Positions 25,101 to 34,077 of a DNA stretch of 46,626 bases are shown here, in pieces. The notes under the pieces are model-generated. The model had not been told where the DNA came from. It ran no database searches and worked only from the letters and a program-made list of their open reading frames with translations. Numbering within the stretch: the first letter of the stretch is position 1; the number at the start of each line of letters is the position of its first letter. Source of the stretch: a virus. A program made the translations under genes and the position numbers. The stretch covers positions 1-46,626 of IMG/VR virus record IMGVR_UViG_3300022911_000007. One strand, given 5' to 3'.

Positions 25101-28100
25101 GAGGGCTGGCCGACAGCCGGCGGGCGAAGTCGGTCATCTGATCGGCCAGCACCGGGTCGGCGACGAGGACTCGCTGGCCCTTCTCGGCGCGCATCCAGCC
25201 CTTGATCGCCGCCTCGTTGGCCCGCACGATCTCGGGACGCACCGCCGTGGCCACCATGTCGAGGTACGCCTGGTCGACGTCGCCGATCGGCGGCAGGTAC
25301 GACGTGCCGTACACCCTCGTCGTCTGATCGGAGAGCTCACGGCCGAACCGGGACGACAGCGGTGCGGTGTCGACCGAGCGGGTGTTGCGGAACATGGCGG
25401 CGAGATCCTCGACGAGCTTCGGCTCGGCCTCGTCGAGGCTCGTCAGGAACACCTTGGGCACGGTCGGCTCGCCCATGAACTGGGCCCGGGCGCCGAGCTC
25501 CTGTTCCATCCCGGCGAGCTGCATGTCGGTGTCGGCCAGCTTGTCTCGCACGGCGTCGCGCTTGCGCACCCGGGCGGCCTGGCGTGCCGAGTCCGGCTGG
25601 TACTTGGCCGAGTTCATCCGCCGTGAGAGGTCGGCTTCGATGGCGTCGAGCTGCTCCTGCAGCTGGGCTCGCCGGGCCTGGACCGGGGCCATCTCGGTCT
25701 GCAGCTCGGAGAACCGGGGATCCTGCACCATGATCGCTGCGTCGTACTGCTCCCAGCGCTGCAGCTCCTTCTCGGCGGCAGCGATGCGGCGCTGCTGCTG
25801 GGCGACGATCGAGTCGTAGACCGCCCACTGCCGGTCGGACGGAACGGTGCGCTCGAGGTGCAGCTGGAGGTCGTCCATCTCGGCCTTGATCTGCTTGACG
25901 CTCATCTCCGGTGGCCGGTGGTGGCTGACCCGATCGGTCAGCGTGCGCATCTGGTCCTCGTAGTGCCGGAGATCTCCGTGCAGTCGGTCGCGCTCGATGC
26001 GATCGGCAGCGGGGTCGAGCGCCTTGATGTCGGCCTGGGTCTCGTCGATGCGACCGTTGAGGTAGCGCAGCTCGTTCTGCACCTGCGGGTCGTGGATCGC
26101 TGCGCCTTCGGTCTCCCATTCGTCCCACGCCTGCAGGTCGATGCGCAGCTCCTCGTGGCGCGCCTTCTGCTCGGGCGTCCACTTCGGCGGTGCCTCGTTC
26201 TGTGGCTTGGGCAGGTTGTTGATGCGGCCACGGGCGTCGGTGATCTCCGACTCGAGCTCGGGCCTGGTCTTCTTCGGCTTCTTGGAGCGCAGGTCGGCGG
26301 CGCGGTCGACCGGCGAGTACGGCTCGTTGCGGACCTGGGCGCGCGCCTCGGCGAAGTTGAAGTCGACGAGGTGACCGTTGGTCGGGTCGACGCCACGCAT
26401 CAGCGAGTTGAACGCACCCTGCTCATCGGCGTTCAAGGTGGCGGCGAACTCCCGGCCACGGCGGATCACCTCGGCCGACGATGAGGCGTTGGCGCCCTGC
26501 AGCGCCTCGGGCGACCACTCGGCCGAGTGCTTCAGCGAACGGTCGACGGCATCGAGGATGTCGTCCCACGGAATGTCCTCGCCCACCCTCGGCATCAGGT
26601 CGATGAGCTCGTTGCGGAGCTCGTCGGGGATCTCGAGGCGGTCGATCAGCGTGGCGATGTGGTCCTTGGACGTGGTGCCGATGGCGTTGTAGGCCAGCTT
26701 GCGCATCTCGTAGGGCAGCTTCGAGATCTCCTCGAGCATGTCGAGGACGTCTTCGGAGACCATCCGCTTCGGCACAGTCCGCCCGATCGTGGGCAGGATC
26801 GTGTCGCGCACACCCTGGTCGTCCAGGGGCTTGCGCATGTTGTTGATCTTCGCCTGGGCGTGGCCTTCCTGGCCGGGCACGACGAACTGGTGGCGGGAGT
26901 AGTCGACGACGACTGGCTCGGGGCGCAGCGTCCCGAACTCGTCGGCGCGCATCTCCTCACGGATCTCCCGGGTGTCGCCGTCCTGACGCCACGGCCCGGT
27001 CTGCACGGCGCCGACCTCGCGCGCCATGGTCGTTGCGTACTTGCGCTCGTAGGCGATGGCCGACTCGACGAGATCGTCGGCCACCCCGCCGAGGACCATG
27101 CGCCGCCAGCTGTACTTGGAGCCGAACAGCAGAGCGTTGGAGAGCTGCTCCTGGTTGCGTCCGAACGTCTCGATCAGCCCGGCCGCGCCGATGCCGGGAC
27201 GGGCGGTGATGGCCTGCTCGGCGAGCATCGGCGGCGAGAAGCCGAGGCCACGGTTCAGCGAGTCCCGCATGAAGTTGGCGTAGTTCTCCATGTAGGTGAC
27301 GGTCGGCTTCGACCAGGCCCACTGGTCCATGCGGTGCGAGAACGCCCGCAGGTGCGCCGGCATCGGTCCACGGGCATGAGCAGCCACTTCGGCCTCGGTG
27401 AGGATCAGCTTGGACTCGTCGGGCAGACGCAGGTTCTTGGCGATCTTCTCCTCGGCCTCCTTCCACACCTCGTACTGGGCGAGCGAGTCGGCGCCGAAGG
27501 TCTGGCCGATCCGGCCGAACCCGCCGCGCAGCATGAAGTTGAACCCTTCCTCGCCGGCGGCTCGCATGATGAACCCGACCCGCAGCAGCACGGCCGGCTT
27601 CCAGACGTTGTTGATCGCCGCGCCGTAGCGGGACTCGTCGAGCGAGCCGAGGAGGGTGGCGGCGAAGTTCGTCGTCGTGATGCGGCGCATCTCGGTCAGG
27701 TTCGGGATGACGACCTCGACAGCCTGGTCCTGGGGGAACAGACCGACCGTCATCCCTCGCCCGGTCATCTTGTCGATGAAGTCGTCGACCATCCCGCCGC
27801 CGTAGATGTGGCGGGTCTTCGACAGGAACTCGTCGGCGAGCTGCTTGCCGAGCTCGGTGGAGCGCATGCCGCCGATCGTCAGCATGTCCTCGAGGAAGTG
27901 GTTGACGGCCAGGGCGCGCTCGCCGACGTCGTGCTGGCTCATGATGTGGTCGCGCCACATGCGCCGGGTGTACTCGGGCATGCCGGTCATCTGACCGACC
28001 TCGGTCATCGCCCGGATCTCATTGGCCGAACGGGAGCCGGTCAGGGCGATCGAGCCGGACTTCGGCATCAGCTCGGAGATGCGGGTGACGAGCTCGCCCA

Positions 28101-30006
28101 TCTGGGCGATCGGGGCAACCCGGCCGAGCTTGCGTCCTGCCTCACGGGCGATCGGGTTGGCCTCGTTGTAGAGCCAGGGCTTCTCGATCAGGCCGGACTC
28201 CATCAGGTCTCCGACCATCTCGGCGGGGATCAGCGCACCGAAGCCGTGCGGGTTCTGTTCTCCCGCATCGGTGAACTTCTTCATCAGCTGCGCATCGGTC
28301 CAGCCGGTGCCGAGCTTGTCCCGGCGCGGTGCGTACTTGATCCGCATCGTGTCCTCGCCGGCGGCCCGGGCGGCGATGTTCGCCTCTCGGCGGATGTCGG
28401 TGACGCCGTAGGTGAACGAACGCAGGTCGGAGGTGACACCCTTGGCGAACGCCTTGACGGGGTTGAGCGAGTCGAGGATGACGGCGTCGCGCACGCCGCG
28501 CACCGTGCCGGCGCCCTTCATGATCGGCTCCATCTTCACGATCTCTTTGAGCCACATGTTCATGTCGGCGATCTCGAGCGTGCCCGAGGCGAGCTTGCCT
28601 TCGTCCATCAGCTGGCGGCGGTAGTTCGACAGCGGGATGAACAGGTCCGAGGTCGGCCCGGAGATGCGCCGGATCAGGTCGAAGTTCTCACCGTTGACTG
28701 CGTCGAGCAGCTTCTGGTGCATCTTCATCACACCCTCGTGCCTGGCCTGGATGGCGATGAAGCGGTCGAAGGCGGCGGCGTTGTCGAGACCTTGGATGCC
28801 GAGGCGCTGCATCTTGATCGCCTTGGCGCCGTAGCCGAGGATCAGCGTCGGGTCGAGCGCGACCTGCCAGGCGGCGTCGATCCCACCGGAGACGAAGTTG
28901 TAGCCGAACGAGCCGTACTCGAACTGACCGAGCCGGGCGATGTCCCGGCCGAGGGAGATCTTGCCCTTCTGCAGCTCGAGCACCGCTTCTTGGAACGTCG
29001 GCTGCTCCATCAGGTCGACCATCACGCCGGCGATCATCTTGTGCTCGGCGGAGCCTGGGGTGGCCAGCTCGTCAGCCATCTTGATCGCAGCGTTCAGCTG
29101 GACGTTGACGTCCTGGCCGCCGCGCTGGCCGCCGACCTCGATCAGGAACTCGTCGATGTCGAAGCCGGACTCGGCGATCTGCAACGCCATCGTCTGCAGC
29201 TTCGGGTTGCCGAGCAGCTCCTCGGCACGGTCACGGGACCGCTGGGTGAAGGTGCGCTCACCGTCCCACGAGTCACCGAAGGACCGCATCCAGTCCTCAC
29301 GGTTCGACAGCATCGCCGCTTCGGTGGCACCGGCCAGTGCGCCGGCACCGAGGATGCCGAGCGCGGCGAGCGAACCACCGGCAGTGACCGGGGTGAGGGC
29401 GATGGCGGCGGTGACACCGAGGACGGCGCCGGCTGCCGCCGTCCACTGGTCCATCGAGTCCATCGTGCGGATCGCCCGGTAGAAGTGGGCGGGCTGGTCC
29501 GAGATCCAGGTCAGCCCCTCGATGCCTGCCTCGACGGCATCACCGAGGATCGGGGTCGACATGACCGCCTTGGCCGGGCCGCCGAGGACGAACCCGATCG
29601 GCTTGACGGCGGCCGAGACGGCATCGTCGAACCAGCCGGAGTCGTCCTTCGGGGGCTGGTAGCCGAGGTCGGCCATGCCCTTCTGCTGGGTGTCGGACAG
29701 CTTGCCGTAGAGCGCGCGCTGGGTGCCGGGGCTGAGACGGCTGAACGTCGTCTGCAGCTTGTCCATCGCCATCATCCCACCCATGCCACCGGCCGTCTGG
29801 GCCAGCTGGTACGGGTCGGACGACGAGGCGGCGATCGTGCGGACGAGCTCAGGATGGGCGGCCAGGTACGGGTTGGACTGGGTGACGATCTTGACGTTCG
29901 TCGCCATGTCGATCGTCTGGACCTGACGCCGGGGCGTCTGGATGTTCTGCGGCGTGTTGGCCTGCGAGAAGTCGAGCTCGAGTTCGGTGGTGTCGAGATC
30001 GGTCAT
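22111..30006 (-). CDS. Giant internal virion (ejection) protein, 2631 residues
   Basis: This is the longest gene in the window. The N-terminal 130 residues are helical. A hydrophobic segment (about 188-230, rich in Ala, Gly, Leu) could insert in a membrane. A very charged helical region (about 1235-1500) with many Glu, Arg and Gln looks like coiled coil. Near residue 2120 is a distinctive aromatic-basic motif, LLPFWYAEENFLKRWARTIL, followed by helical C-terminal repeats. Giant proteins with this kind of block occur in other podoviruses, where they form the internal core and cross the cell envelope. I see no clear catalytic motif, and no polymerase or transglycosylase signature. The ATG overlaps the previous stop. 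Confidence 0.65.
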   Translation of the reverse strand: MTDLDTTELELDFSQANTPQNIQTPRRQVQTIDMATNVKIVTQSNPYLAAHPELVRTIAASSSDPYQLAQTAGGMGGMMAMDKLQTTFSRLSPGTQRALYGKLSDTQQKGMADLGYQPPKDDSGWFDDAVSAAVKPIGFVLGGPAKAVMSTPILGDAVEAGIEGLTWISDQPAHFYRAIRTMDSMDQWTAAAGAVLGVTAAIALTPVTAGGSLAALGILGAGALAGATEAAMLSNREDWMRSFGDSWDGERTFTQRSRDRAEELLGNPKLQTMALQIAESGFDIDEFLIEVGGQRGGQDVNVQLNAAIKMADELATPGSAEHKMIAGVMVDLMEQPTFQEAVLELQKGKISLGRDIARLGQFEYGSFGYNFVSGGIDAAWQVALDPTLILGYGAKAIKMQRLGIQGLDNAAAFDRFIAIQARHEGVMKMHQKLLDAVNGENFDLIRRISGPTSDLFIPLSNYRRQLMDEGKLASGTLEIADMNMWLKEIVKMEPIMKGAGTVRGVRDAVILDSLNPVKAFAKGVTSDLRSFTYGVTDIRREANIAARAAGEDTMRIKYAPRRDKLGTGWTDAQLMKKFTDAGEQNPHGFGALIPAEMVGDLMESGLIEKPWLYNEANPIAREAGRKLGRVAPIAQMGELVTRISELMPKSGSIALTGSRSANEIRAMTEVGQMTGMPEYTRRMWRDHIMSQHDVGERALAVNHFLEDMLTIGGMRSTELGKQLADEFLSKTRHIYGGGMVDDFIDKMTGRGMTVGLFPQDQAVEVVIPNLTEMRRITTTNFAATLLGSLDESRYGAAINNVWKPAVLLRVGFIMRAAGEEGFNFMLRGGFGRIGQTFGADSLAQYEVWKEAEEKIAKNLRLPDESKLILTEAEVAAHARGPMPAHLRAFSHRMDQWAWSKPTVTYMENYANFMRDSLNRGLGFSPPMLAEQAITARPGIGAAGLIETFGRNQEQLSNALLFGSKYSWRRMVLGGVADDLVESAIAYERKYATTMAREVGAVQTGPWRQDGDTREIREEMRADEFGTLRPEPVVVDYSRHQFVVPGQEGHAQAKINNMRKPLDDQGVRDTILPTIGRTVPKRMVSEDVLDMLEEISKLPYEMRKLAYNAIGTTSKDHIATLIDRLEIPDELRNELIDLMPRVGEDIPWDDILDAVDRSLKHSAEWSPEALQGANASSSAEVIRRGREFAATLNADEQGAFNSLMRGVDPTNGHLVDFNFAEARAQVRNEPYSPVDRAADLRSKKPKKTRPELESEITDARGRINNLPKPQNEAPPKWTPEQKARHEELRIDLQAWDEWETEGAAIHDPQVQNELRYLNGRIDETQADIKALDPAADRIERDRLHGDLRHYEDQMRTLTDRVSHHRPPEMSVKQIKAEMDDLQLHLERTVPSDRQWAVYDSIVAQQQRRIAAAEKELQRWEQYDAAIMVQDPRFSELQTEMAPVQARRAQLQEQLDAIEADLSRRMNSAKYQPDSARQAARVRKRDAVRDKLADTDMQLAGMEQELGARAQFMGEPTVPKVFLTSLDEAEPKLVEDLAAMFRNTRSVDTAPLSSRFGRELSDQTTRVYGTSYLPPIGDVDQAYLDMVATAVRPEIVRANEAAIKGWMRAEKGQRVLVADPVLADQMTDFARRLSASPRAIDTVEMVVPWSIIENPNTGLLKPLDRFDTRPTSWTLGKDQADQMNLRPVPKTSKEIDDAQDWAERMVSYMRYEWGHGVKSVQVPRTRPVKGHPDRVESPLRVANAKRDAYVPVEPTERYVDNRVFLTPEDKRVQVTDPQFFRNEWVNQGKETQPMWAVLGPMVEDVSDEALGMTTYIGKEAMSFNAGDLVPSSDTIRRFRSSHRDLNKVDGPLDSFAIRELRNEAPKDGFWKRFTRYGFDRVIGPTLEAVVRKPMAMHFFHERYQFAKAQNWWRVDQNAINAVDATVGRLFVGSDQLPSSELLELLQNTRNMAVAHGEETAARWTNTQTAAWLNGHTPDEVTAMATQLQRRVARQEKTLKRGGEAWKKAQLNGQTARSMLAHDPASFGNVIAPGTTAQDFIGMLRARLDPESMRSVEMVQRVNHAAIEADPLLKLMTDDDWYNAIALHKNLASIEKEAGDYAAVAGIEDMLPFIDSHELRSQWAQIVKPLLPFWYAEENFLKRWARTILLDPTAIRKGQLVIQGLKGAGVVRTDESGKQWFVYPGGQVFADLLKWVPGVPDPALDVMFQTPLDQMLPGINGNFGAPSFSPTVTIGLDVMTHGFQELAPLERAVSGDLAASRAAWRHLVPSFLVNTMETMFSHESARMASSMMTSMALQDAYDMGLPDDASQGQIDEYLDRTRNQSRVIAMAQSLLQFFTPGSPSAVQDKEQPFFAIGGIDPTSLFKDTYHQMIQEFGIEDGTARYLQIYPNHGLNDIINPVALTVSQSESKSGAPVPPTEEALGFYEDNRDFMEEFPDAGPWLLPQDTAGQRVAYVQDQQYAIGLRQKRTPLEFLEALKFKQASGLYFLQRDDYLNFVDVARERGDEQGVRDANAAWSQWSDMYKANNPIFREQLEFGDGRKTRARVLDQMRIAVADPLAPQPAHMPAMRKLLTEFDSFRLAIQALANDNTKEATQYKEDAKTAFETWAEKYVATNPAVQGFWLSVIRPEAGLE

Positions 30007-30440
30007 CCACGCACTCGCAGTGCGAGCCCGGCGAAGTACGGATCCTTGGTCTCCATCGACAACCGTTCGAGCAGCTCGATGGTCGGGTTGCCACGCAGCT
30101 TCGGCATGATCTCCGGGCCCGGGCCGGGACCGGACGGGAGACCTGCGGTGAGCGCCTCGTTCGGGCGGGTCGTCGGCGCTGCGAGCAGACCGGAACCGCC
30201 GGCCATCTGGCGGGCGATGTCCATCAACGCCTGCGGTGGCGCCTGCTCGACGGGCTGCTGCACCGGTTGCTCGACGGGCGCGGCGACGGGCGCGGCGGCC
30301 GCCGGTGCCGCATGGGCGTTCGGAGCCGGCATCGCCGCCGTCATGTCGGTCATCGGCTTGCCCTCGCCGTAGGTCTGCGGCGGGATGTTCGGGCGCACCT
30401 GGGCCGGGTAGCCGTTCTCGGTCTTCGCCTTACGGGGCAT
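30003..30440 (-). CDS. Pro/Ala-rich virion protein (unknown)
   Basis: The 145-residue protein lies between portal and the giant gene, overlapping the first by 11 bases and the second by 4. Residues 30-75 are low complexity (Ala, Pro, Val, Gln, with EQPVQQPVEQ). The end (NPTIELLERLSMETKDPYFA) forms a helix. It may be a small head protein or a cement between portal and core. No family is recognised. Confidence 0.6.
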   Translation of the reverse strand: MPRKAKTENGYPAQVRPNIPPQTYGEGKPMTDMTAAMPAPNAHAAPAAAAPVAAPVEQPVQQPVEQAPPQALMDIARQMAGGSGLLAAPTTRPNEALTAGLPSGPGPGPEIMPKLRGNPTIELLERLSMETKDPYFAGLALRVRG

Positions 30441-32307
30441 TGCCGCCTCCCTGTGCTGCCATGGCTTCCATCAGCTGACGCATCCCCGCTGCGCCACCGT
30501 CCGGTCCGGGCGGCGGTCCCGGGGGCGCGCCGGGCGGGAGGGCGAGCTGCTCACCTTGCTGCTGCAGCGCGCCCGGCCCGCCGGCCATGCCGGGCATCGT
30601 CTCGGGTGCAGCGATCTGGCCGAGCTCGGGCGGCGGCGCCTGCTGCGCTTGCAGCTCCTTCATCTTCTTGTCGACGTTGGTCATCGCCTTGAAGATGTCG
30701 TGGCCCTTGCGGATCTCCTCGACGAGCATCGTCGCTGCCGGCAGCGGGATCTGGCCCTGGGTCATCTGCTGCATGACGGTGGCGAACATCGCCTCCTCGA
30801 ACTGCTCGACCTGGACGAGCTCGGCTTCTTCTTCCGGGTCCTCGATCCACGGGTGCTTGGTGCGCGACGTCTCGAGCGACATCATCTTGGAGCCGTACAG
30901 CGAACCGAGGATCTGCGTCAGCTGGATGACGTCGGCGCCCGGGATCGGGTAGGACACCACGTTCTCCAACGTCTCGACGTGGATCGCCGGGGTGAACTCG
31001 ACGAGCCCCTTGTCGGTCGGCCAGCCCGAGTAGAGCGAGAACTGCTTGTTCGGCCAGTAGCCCTTGTAGGTCGCCAGGATCGCCGAGTTGATGTGGCTCA
31101 TCCATGCTTCGTCGGTTTCGTGCAGCTCTTGGATGCGGGGGTCGAGCGAGACCCCGGTGAGAGCATCGATGCCACGGCCGGTACGCAGGGCTCCGTATGT
31201 CTCGCCACCGACCTGAGGGGGCAGACCGGTCGAGATGCGGAAGTTGCGCTCGAGGCGGTCGACGGACTGCGAGGTGCGAACATCGGGAGTGGAGCGCAGC
31301 AGACCGAGGGACTCGGTGTCCATGAGCAGGTTGGGTTCGCCTTCACGGCCGTCCTTCCAGGGTCCGTTGACGAGCGTCGGCATGCCGCCGTCGCGCCGGC
31401 CGATGATGTACATGTCGGGGAAGATCGCCTTCTCCTGGGCGAGGATGTCGAGGGCGACCAACTTGGCCTGCAGGTCGACGTTGCCGATCATCGATGCCAG
31501 CCGGGAGGCGACGGCGCCGAGCGCGACGGAGCGGGGGCAGATCCCGGGGACGAGGCCGGCACGGTTCGGTGTCGACGGGCCGAGCTGGATCTGTGCGGCG
31601 CCACGCCACCGGTGGTCGACGTTGCGGCCGCCCTTGTGGACCGGGCCCATCAGCCCGAACATGACCTGGTCCTCGTCGATCCACTCGAACACCTCCCACA
31701 GCTCGGCGGTGTTCTGATCGGAGATCGGGCCGCCCTGCTCGCCGCGCACTTCGGGGAAGATCTTGCGGAGCTTCTGGCCGGAATGGGTGTTGATGTAGGC
31801 GATGTAGCCGGGCGGGCAGAGCTCCTCGGCGGACTGCGGTTCGACGAACGTGCCGAGCGGGTCACGGACCTCGAGGCGAGGCATCTCGTAGCCCTTCTTG
31901 AACGAGGGCAGCACGACGAGCGATGCGGTGTTGTAGGCGGCGAGCTGGCGCAGGTAGCGGCGGCGCCCGAGTCCCCACTTCGACTGGTGGTAGACGGCCG
32001 AGATCATCTTGCGCCGGGTCGTGGCGTAGCCGACCGAGCGCTGGCCGGTTGCCTTGTTCGGCTCCAACGCCGGCGAGACGACGCGCGGCCGCACCGAGGC
32101 GGCGCGCTGGGCCATCGAGTCGACCGCTTCACCGATCAGCGCCGGGGTCAACGGTGGCAGGGTCGGTTCGTTGACCACGGACGGCATCGGGATCACCCAG
32201 TCGCCTTCGTAGCGGTTGAGGACCTCACGCATCTTGGAGTTCATCACCGACTGCGACTTCTGCATGTCCTCGATCAGGGCGACAACGGAGTGGAAATCAC
32301 GAGGCAC
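30430..32307 (-). CDS. Portal protein
   Basis: The 625-residue protein forms the twelve-part DNA entry ring at one head vertex. It follows the large terminase and has a portal-like layout. A helical N-terminus (residues 1-60) contains WVIPMPSVVNEPTLPPLTPA. A wing and stem region (130-330) contains LASMIGNVDLQAKLVALDIL, and SVDRLERNFRISTGLPPQVG lies near 350. The C-terminal crown is helical and ends in a Pro/Gly/Gln-rich tail. GTG 32307 is preceded by AGGAGCACGCC. It overlaps the terminase gene by 11 bases. Order, size and segment pattern support the call. Confidence 0.8.
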   Translation of the reverse strand: MPRDFHSVVALIEDMQKSQSVMNSKMREVLNRYEGDWVIPMPSVVNEPTLPPLTPALIGEAVDSMAQRAASVRPRVVSPALEPNKATGQRSVGYATTRRKMISAVYHQSKWGLGRRRYLRQLAAYNTASLVVLPSFKKGYEMPRLEVRDPLGTFVEPQSAEELCPPGYIAYINTHSGQKLRKIFPEVRGEQGGPISDQNTAELWEVFEWIDEDQVMFGLMGPVHKGGRNVDHRWRGAAQIQLGPSTPNRAGLVPGICPRSVALGAVASRLASMIGNVDLQAKLVALDILAQEKAIFPDMYIIGRRDGGMPTLVNGPWKDGREGEPNLLMDTESLGLLRSTPDVRTSQSVDRLERNFRISTGLPPQVGGETYGALRTGRGIDALTGVSLDPRIQELHETDEAWMSHINSAILATYKGYWPNKQFSLYSGWPTDKGLVEFTPAIHVETLENVVSYPIPGADVIQLTQILGSLYGSKMMSLETSRTKHPWIEDPEEEAELVQVEQFEEAMFATVMQQMTQGQIPLPAATMLVEEIRKGHDIFKAMTNVDKKMKELQAQQAPPPELGQIAAPETMPGMAGGPGALQQQGEQLALPPGAPPGPPPGPDGGAAGMRQLMEAMAAQGGGNAP

Positions 32308-34075
32308 GGCGTGCTCCTGGGGGAAGGATCAGTCCAGAACCGATCGAGGGGTACGGCAGACCTTGCCGCTTGAACATTGCCGGCCCACGCTCCAACGCCC
32401 GGCTCTTGTACCGCTCTCGCCACAAGATCCAGATGAACCATAGGGCCATCACCCGGTCCATGCGGAACTTCGAGCCTCGCTGGCCGGGCTTCCACGCCTT
32501 CAACTGACGGACGAGCTCACCGATCTCGTAGCGGGTCCGGGTGTCGGGCGCCCATGGCAGCACGATCTCGCCCTTAATGAACGAGCTGACCATGCTCGGG
32601 ATGCCGATGTCCTCGTCGTACTTGTTGTTGCCCGTCAGGTGCGGCCGCTTGGAGAAGCCCCACTTGACCTCGAGCTCCTTGAAGCGTTCGTCGTTGGCGA
32701 GACCCTTCTGGAAGTTCATCGTCTCGACGACGACATCAGTGATGTGGCCGGTGTAGGCGAAGCGGCGCAGCACCGTTTCGAGCTCGGCCATGATCTCCTC
32801 GTTCTGCGAGAGACCGTCGACCTCTTTGATGTCTCGGATGATGAGCTTGTTGTCCGGTGTCACCTCGGCGGCCATCACACAGTTGAACGCTCCGAGGGCA
32901 GGGTCGAGGCCGGCGTAGCCGATCGCCCCTTCGGTCGGGTTGTGGTCGAGGGAGATCAGCGAGTTCTTGCACTTGTCGAGCACGGCGTCACCGAACGTGC
33001 GGTTCTTCGCCCCGGCCGAAGGGTTCTGCATGTAGTTGCGCGACCACGCCTCCTCACCGACCTTGCGGCGCATCCGGTCCAACTGGTCGAGGTTGTACCG
33101 CTCCGGCCACAGCGCGACCTGCTCGCCGGTGATCGCATCGGTGCGGATCGCAGCGAACTTCTTGACGGTGAGGATCCCCTCGAGCTCCTCGTCGTCGGCG
33201 AGGCGGGCCCAGATGTCGTCCTCACCGACACGGGTGCCGGCGCCGGTGATGATGCCGTGCTCGCCAGGGCGTGACAGCAGGTCCTGGCGGACGTACTCCT
33301 CGATCTCGTCGGTCTGGTTCTTCGTCTTCGTCGACTGCAGGTCGTCCATGTGGAGGTGATCGCAACGGGTCGAGACCACCGACGACTTGTAGCCGACCGC
33401 CTGCATCGAATAGTCACGTTCGTCGGAGTGGCCCTTCTTGAACACGTTGAAGTAGTCGGCGCCCCACGGCTGCGAATAGGCCTCGTCACGGGTCACGCCG
33501 GTCGGCGGCTTGAACGGGCCGAAGTCACGGACGTAGCGCGGCGTCGGGCCCTCCGGTTCCATGCGCAGCTTGACCCGGCCGAGGATCTTGCGCGAGATCT
33601 TCAACGCCTCCGAGGCAACGGTGATCCGGTACGTCGGGTCGGTGCCCAACTTCTCGCTGGCGTAGTTCTCGAACGTCGTCGTCTTGCCGTGCTCCGGCGG
33701 CCAGAGCGACAGCAAGATGTTGCCGAGCGGGAGCTGCTCCAAGGCGTTGATGAACTCGAGCTGGTGACGGGCGTAGCCCATCCCGAAGTAGCGCTTGGCG
33801 AAGCTGGCATGGCTGCCGTCCCACTTCGTCATCACCGCCGCCATCCCGGCCCGGGCGATGTCGACACTGGCCGCCCACGCCGGCTGCTTCTGACGTTGCT
33901 TCAGGTACGAGTCGTACTTCCAACCGACCGCCGTGCACGCCTCCTTGACCGGCATCCCGTTCTGCACATGAGCGAGGAGCTGTTCACGGCGCGCCAGAGC
34001 CTCGAAGTAGAACCGGTTGCGTCCCTTCTTCTCCGAGGAGTAGACGACACGACCCTCGTCGTCGTCGTCGTCCAC
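32297..34075 (-). CDS. Large terminase subunit (packaging ATPase/nuclease)
   Basis: The 592-residue protein drives DNA into the head and cuts it. The ATPase domain has Walker A LWPPEHGKTT (124-133) and Walker B LHMDDL (241-246), with ITGAGTRVGEDDIWARL as the coupling motif. The C-terminal RNase H-like nuclease begins at YAGLDPALGAF, where Asp391 is the likely metal ligand. It continues through VVVETMNFQKG and a late DRVMALW segment. Unusually, residues 38-62 (MPVKEACTAVGWKYDSYLKQ) look like a small helix-turn-helix, as in small terminases. GTG 34075 lies 2 bases after the previous stop. Confidence 0.9.
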   Translation of the reverse strand: MDDDDDEGRVVYSSEKKGRNRFYFEALARREQLLAHVQNGMPVKEACTAVGWKYDSYLKQRQKQPAWAASVDIARAGMAAVMTKWDGSHASFAKRYFGMGYARHQLEFINALEQLPLGNILLSLWPPEHGKTTTFENYASEKLGTDPTYRITVASEALKISRKILGRVKLRMEPEGPTPRYVRDFGPFKPPTGVTRDEAYSQPWGADYFNVFKKGHSDERDYSMQAVGYKSSVVSTRCDHLHMDDLQSTKTKNQTDEIEEYVRQDLLSRPGEHGIITGAGTRVGEDDIWARLADDEELEGILTVKKFAAIRTDAITGEQVALWPERYNLDQLDRMRRKVGEEAWSRNYMQNPSAGAKNRTFGDAVLDKCKNSLISLDHNPTEGAIGYAGLDPALGAFNCVMAAEVTPDNKLIIRDIKEVDGLSQNEEIMAELETVLRRFAYTGHITDVVVETMNFQKGLANDERFKELEVKWGFSKRPHLTGNNKYDEDIGIPSMVSSFIKGEIVLPWAPDTRTRYEIGELVRQLKAWKPGQRGSKFRMDRVMALWFIWILWRERYKSRALERGPAMFKRQGLPYPSIGSGLILPPGARRAS

Positions 34076-34077
34076 GC

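Noticed and set aside
22111-30006. Virion RNA polymerase
   Set aside because: Size fits N4-like enzymes, but I could not find the polymerase motifs expected for that family.
26527-30372. A 1281-codon open frame on the plus strand
   Set aside because: It is antisense to the giant internal protein gene; long mirror frames are common in GC-rich coding DNA and this one is Arg/His/Asp/Val-rich without domain signs.
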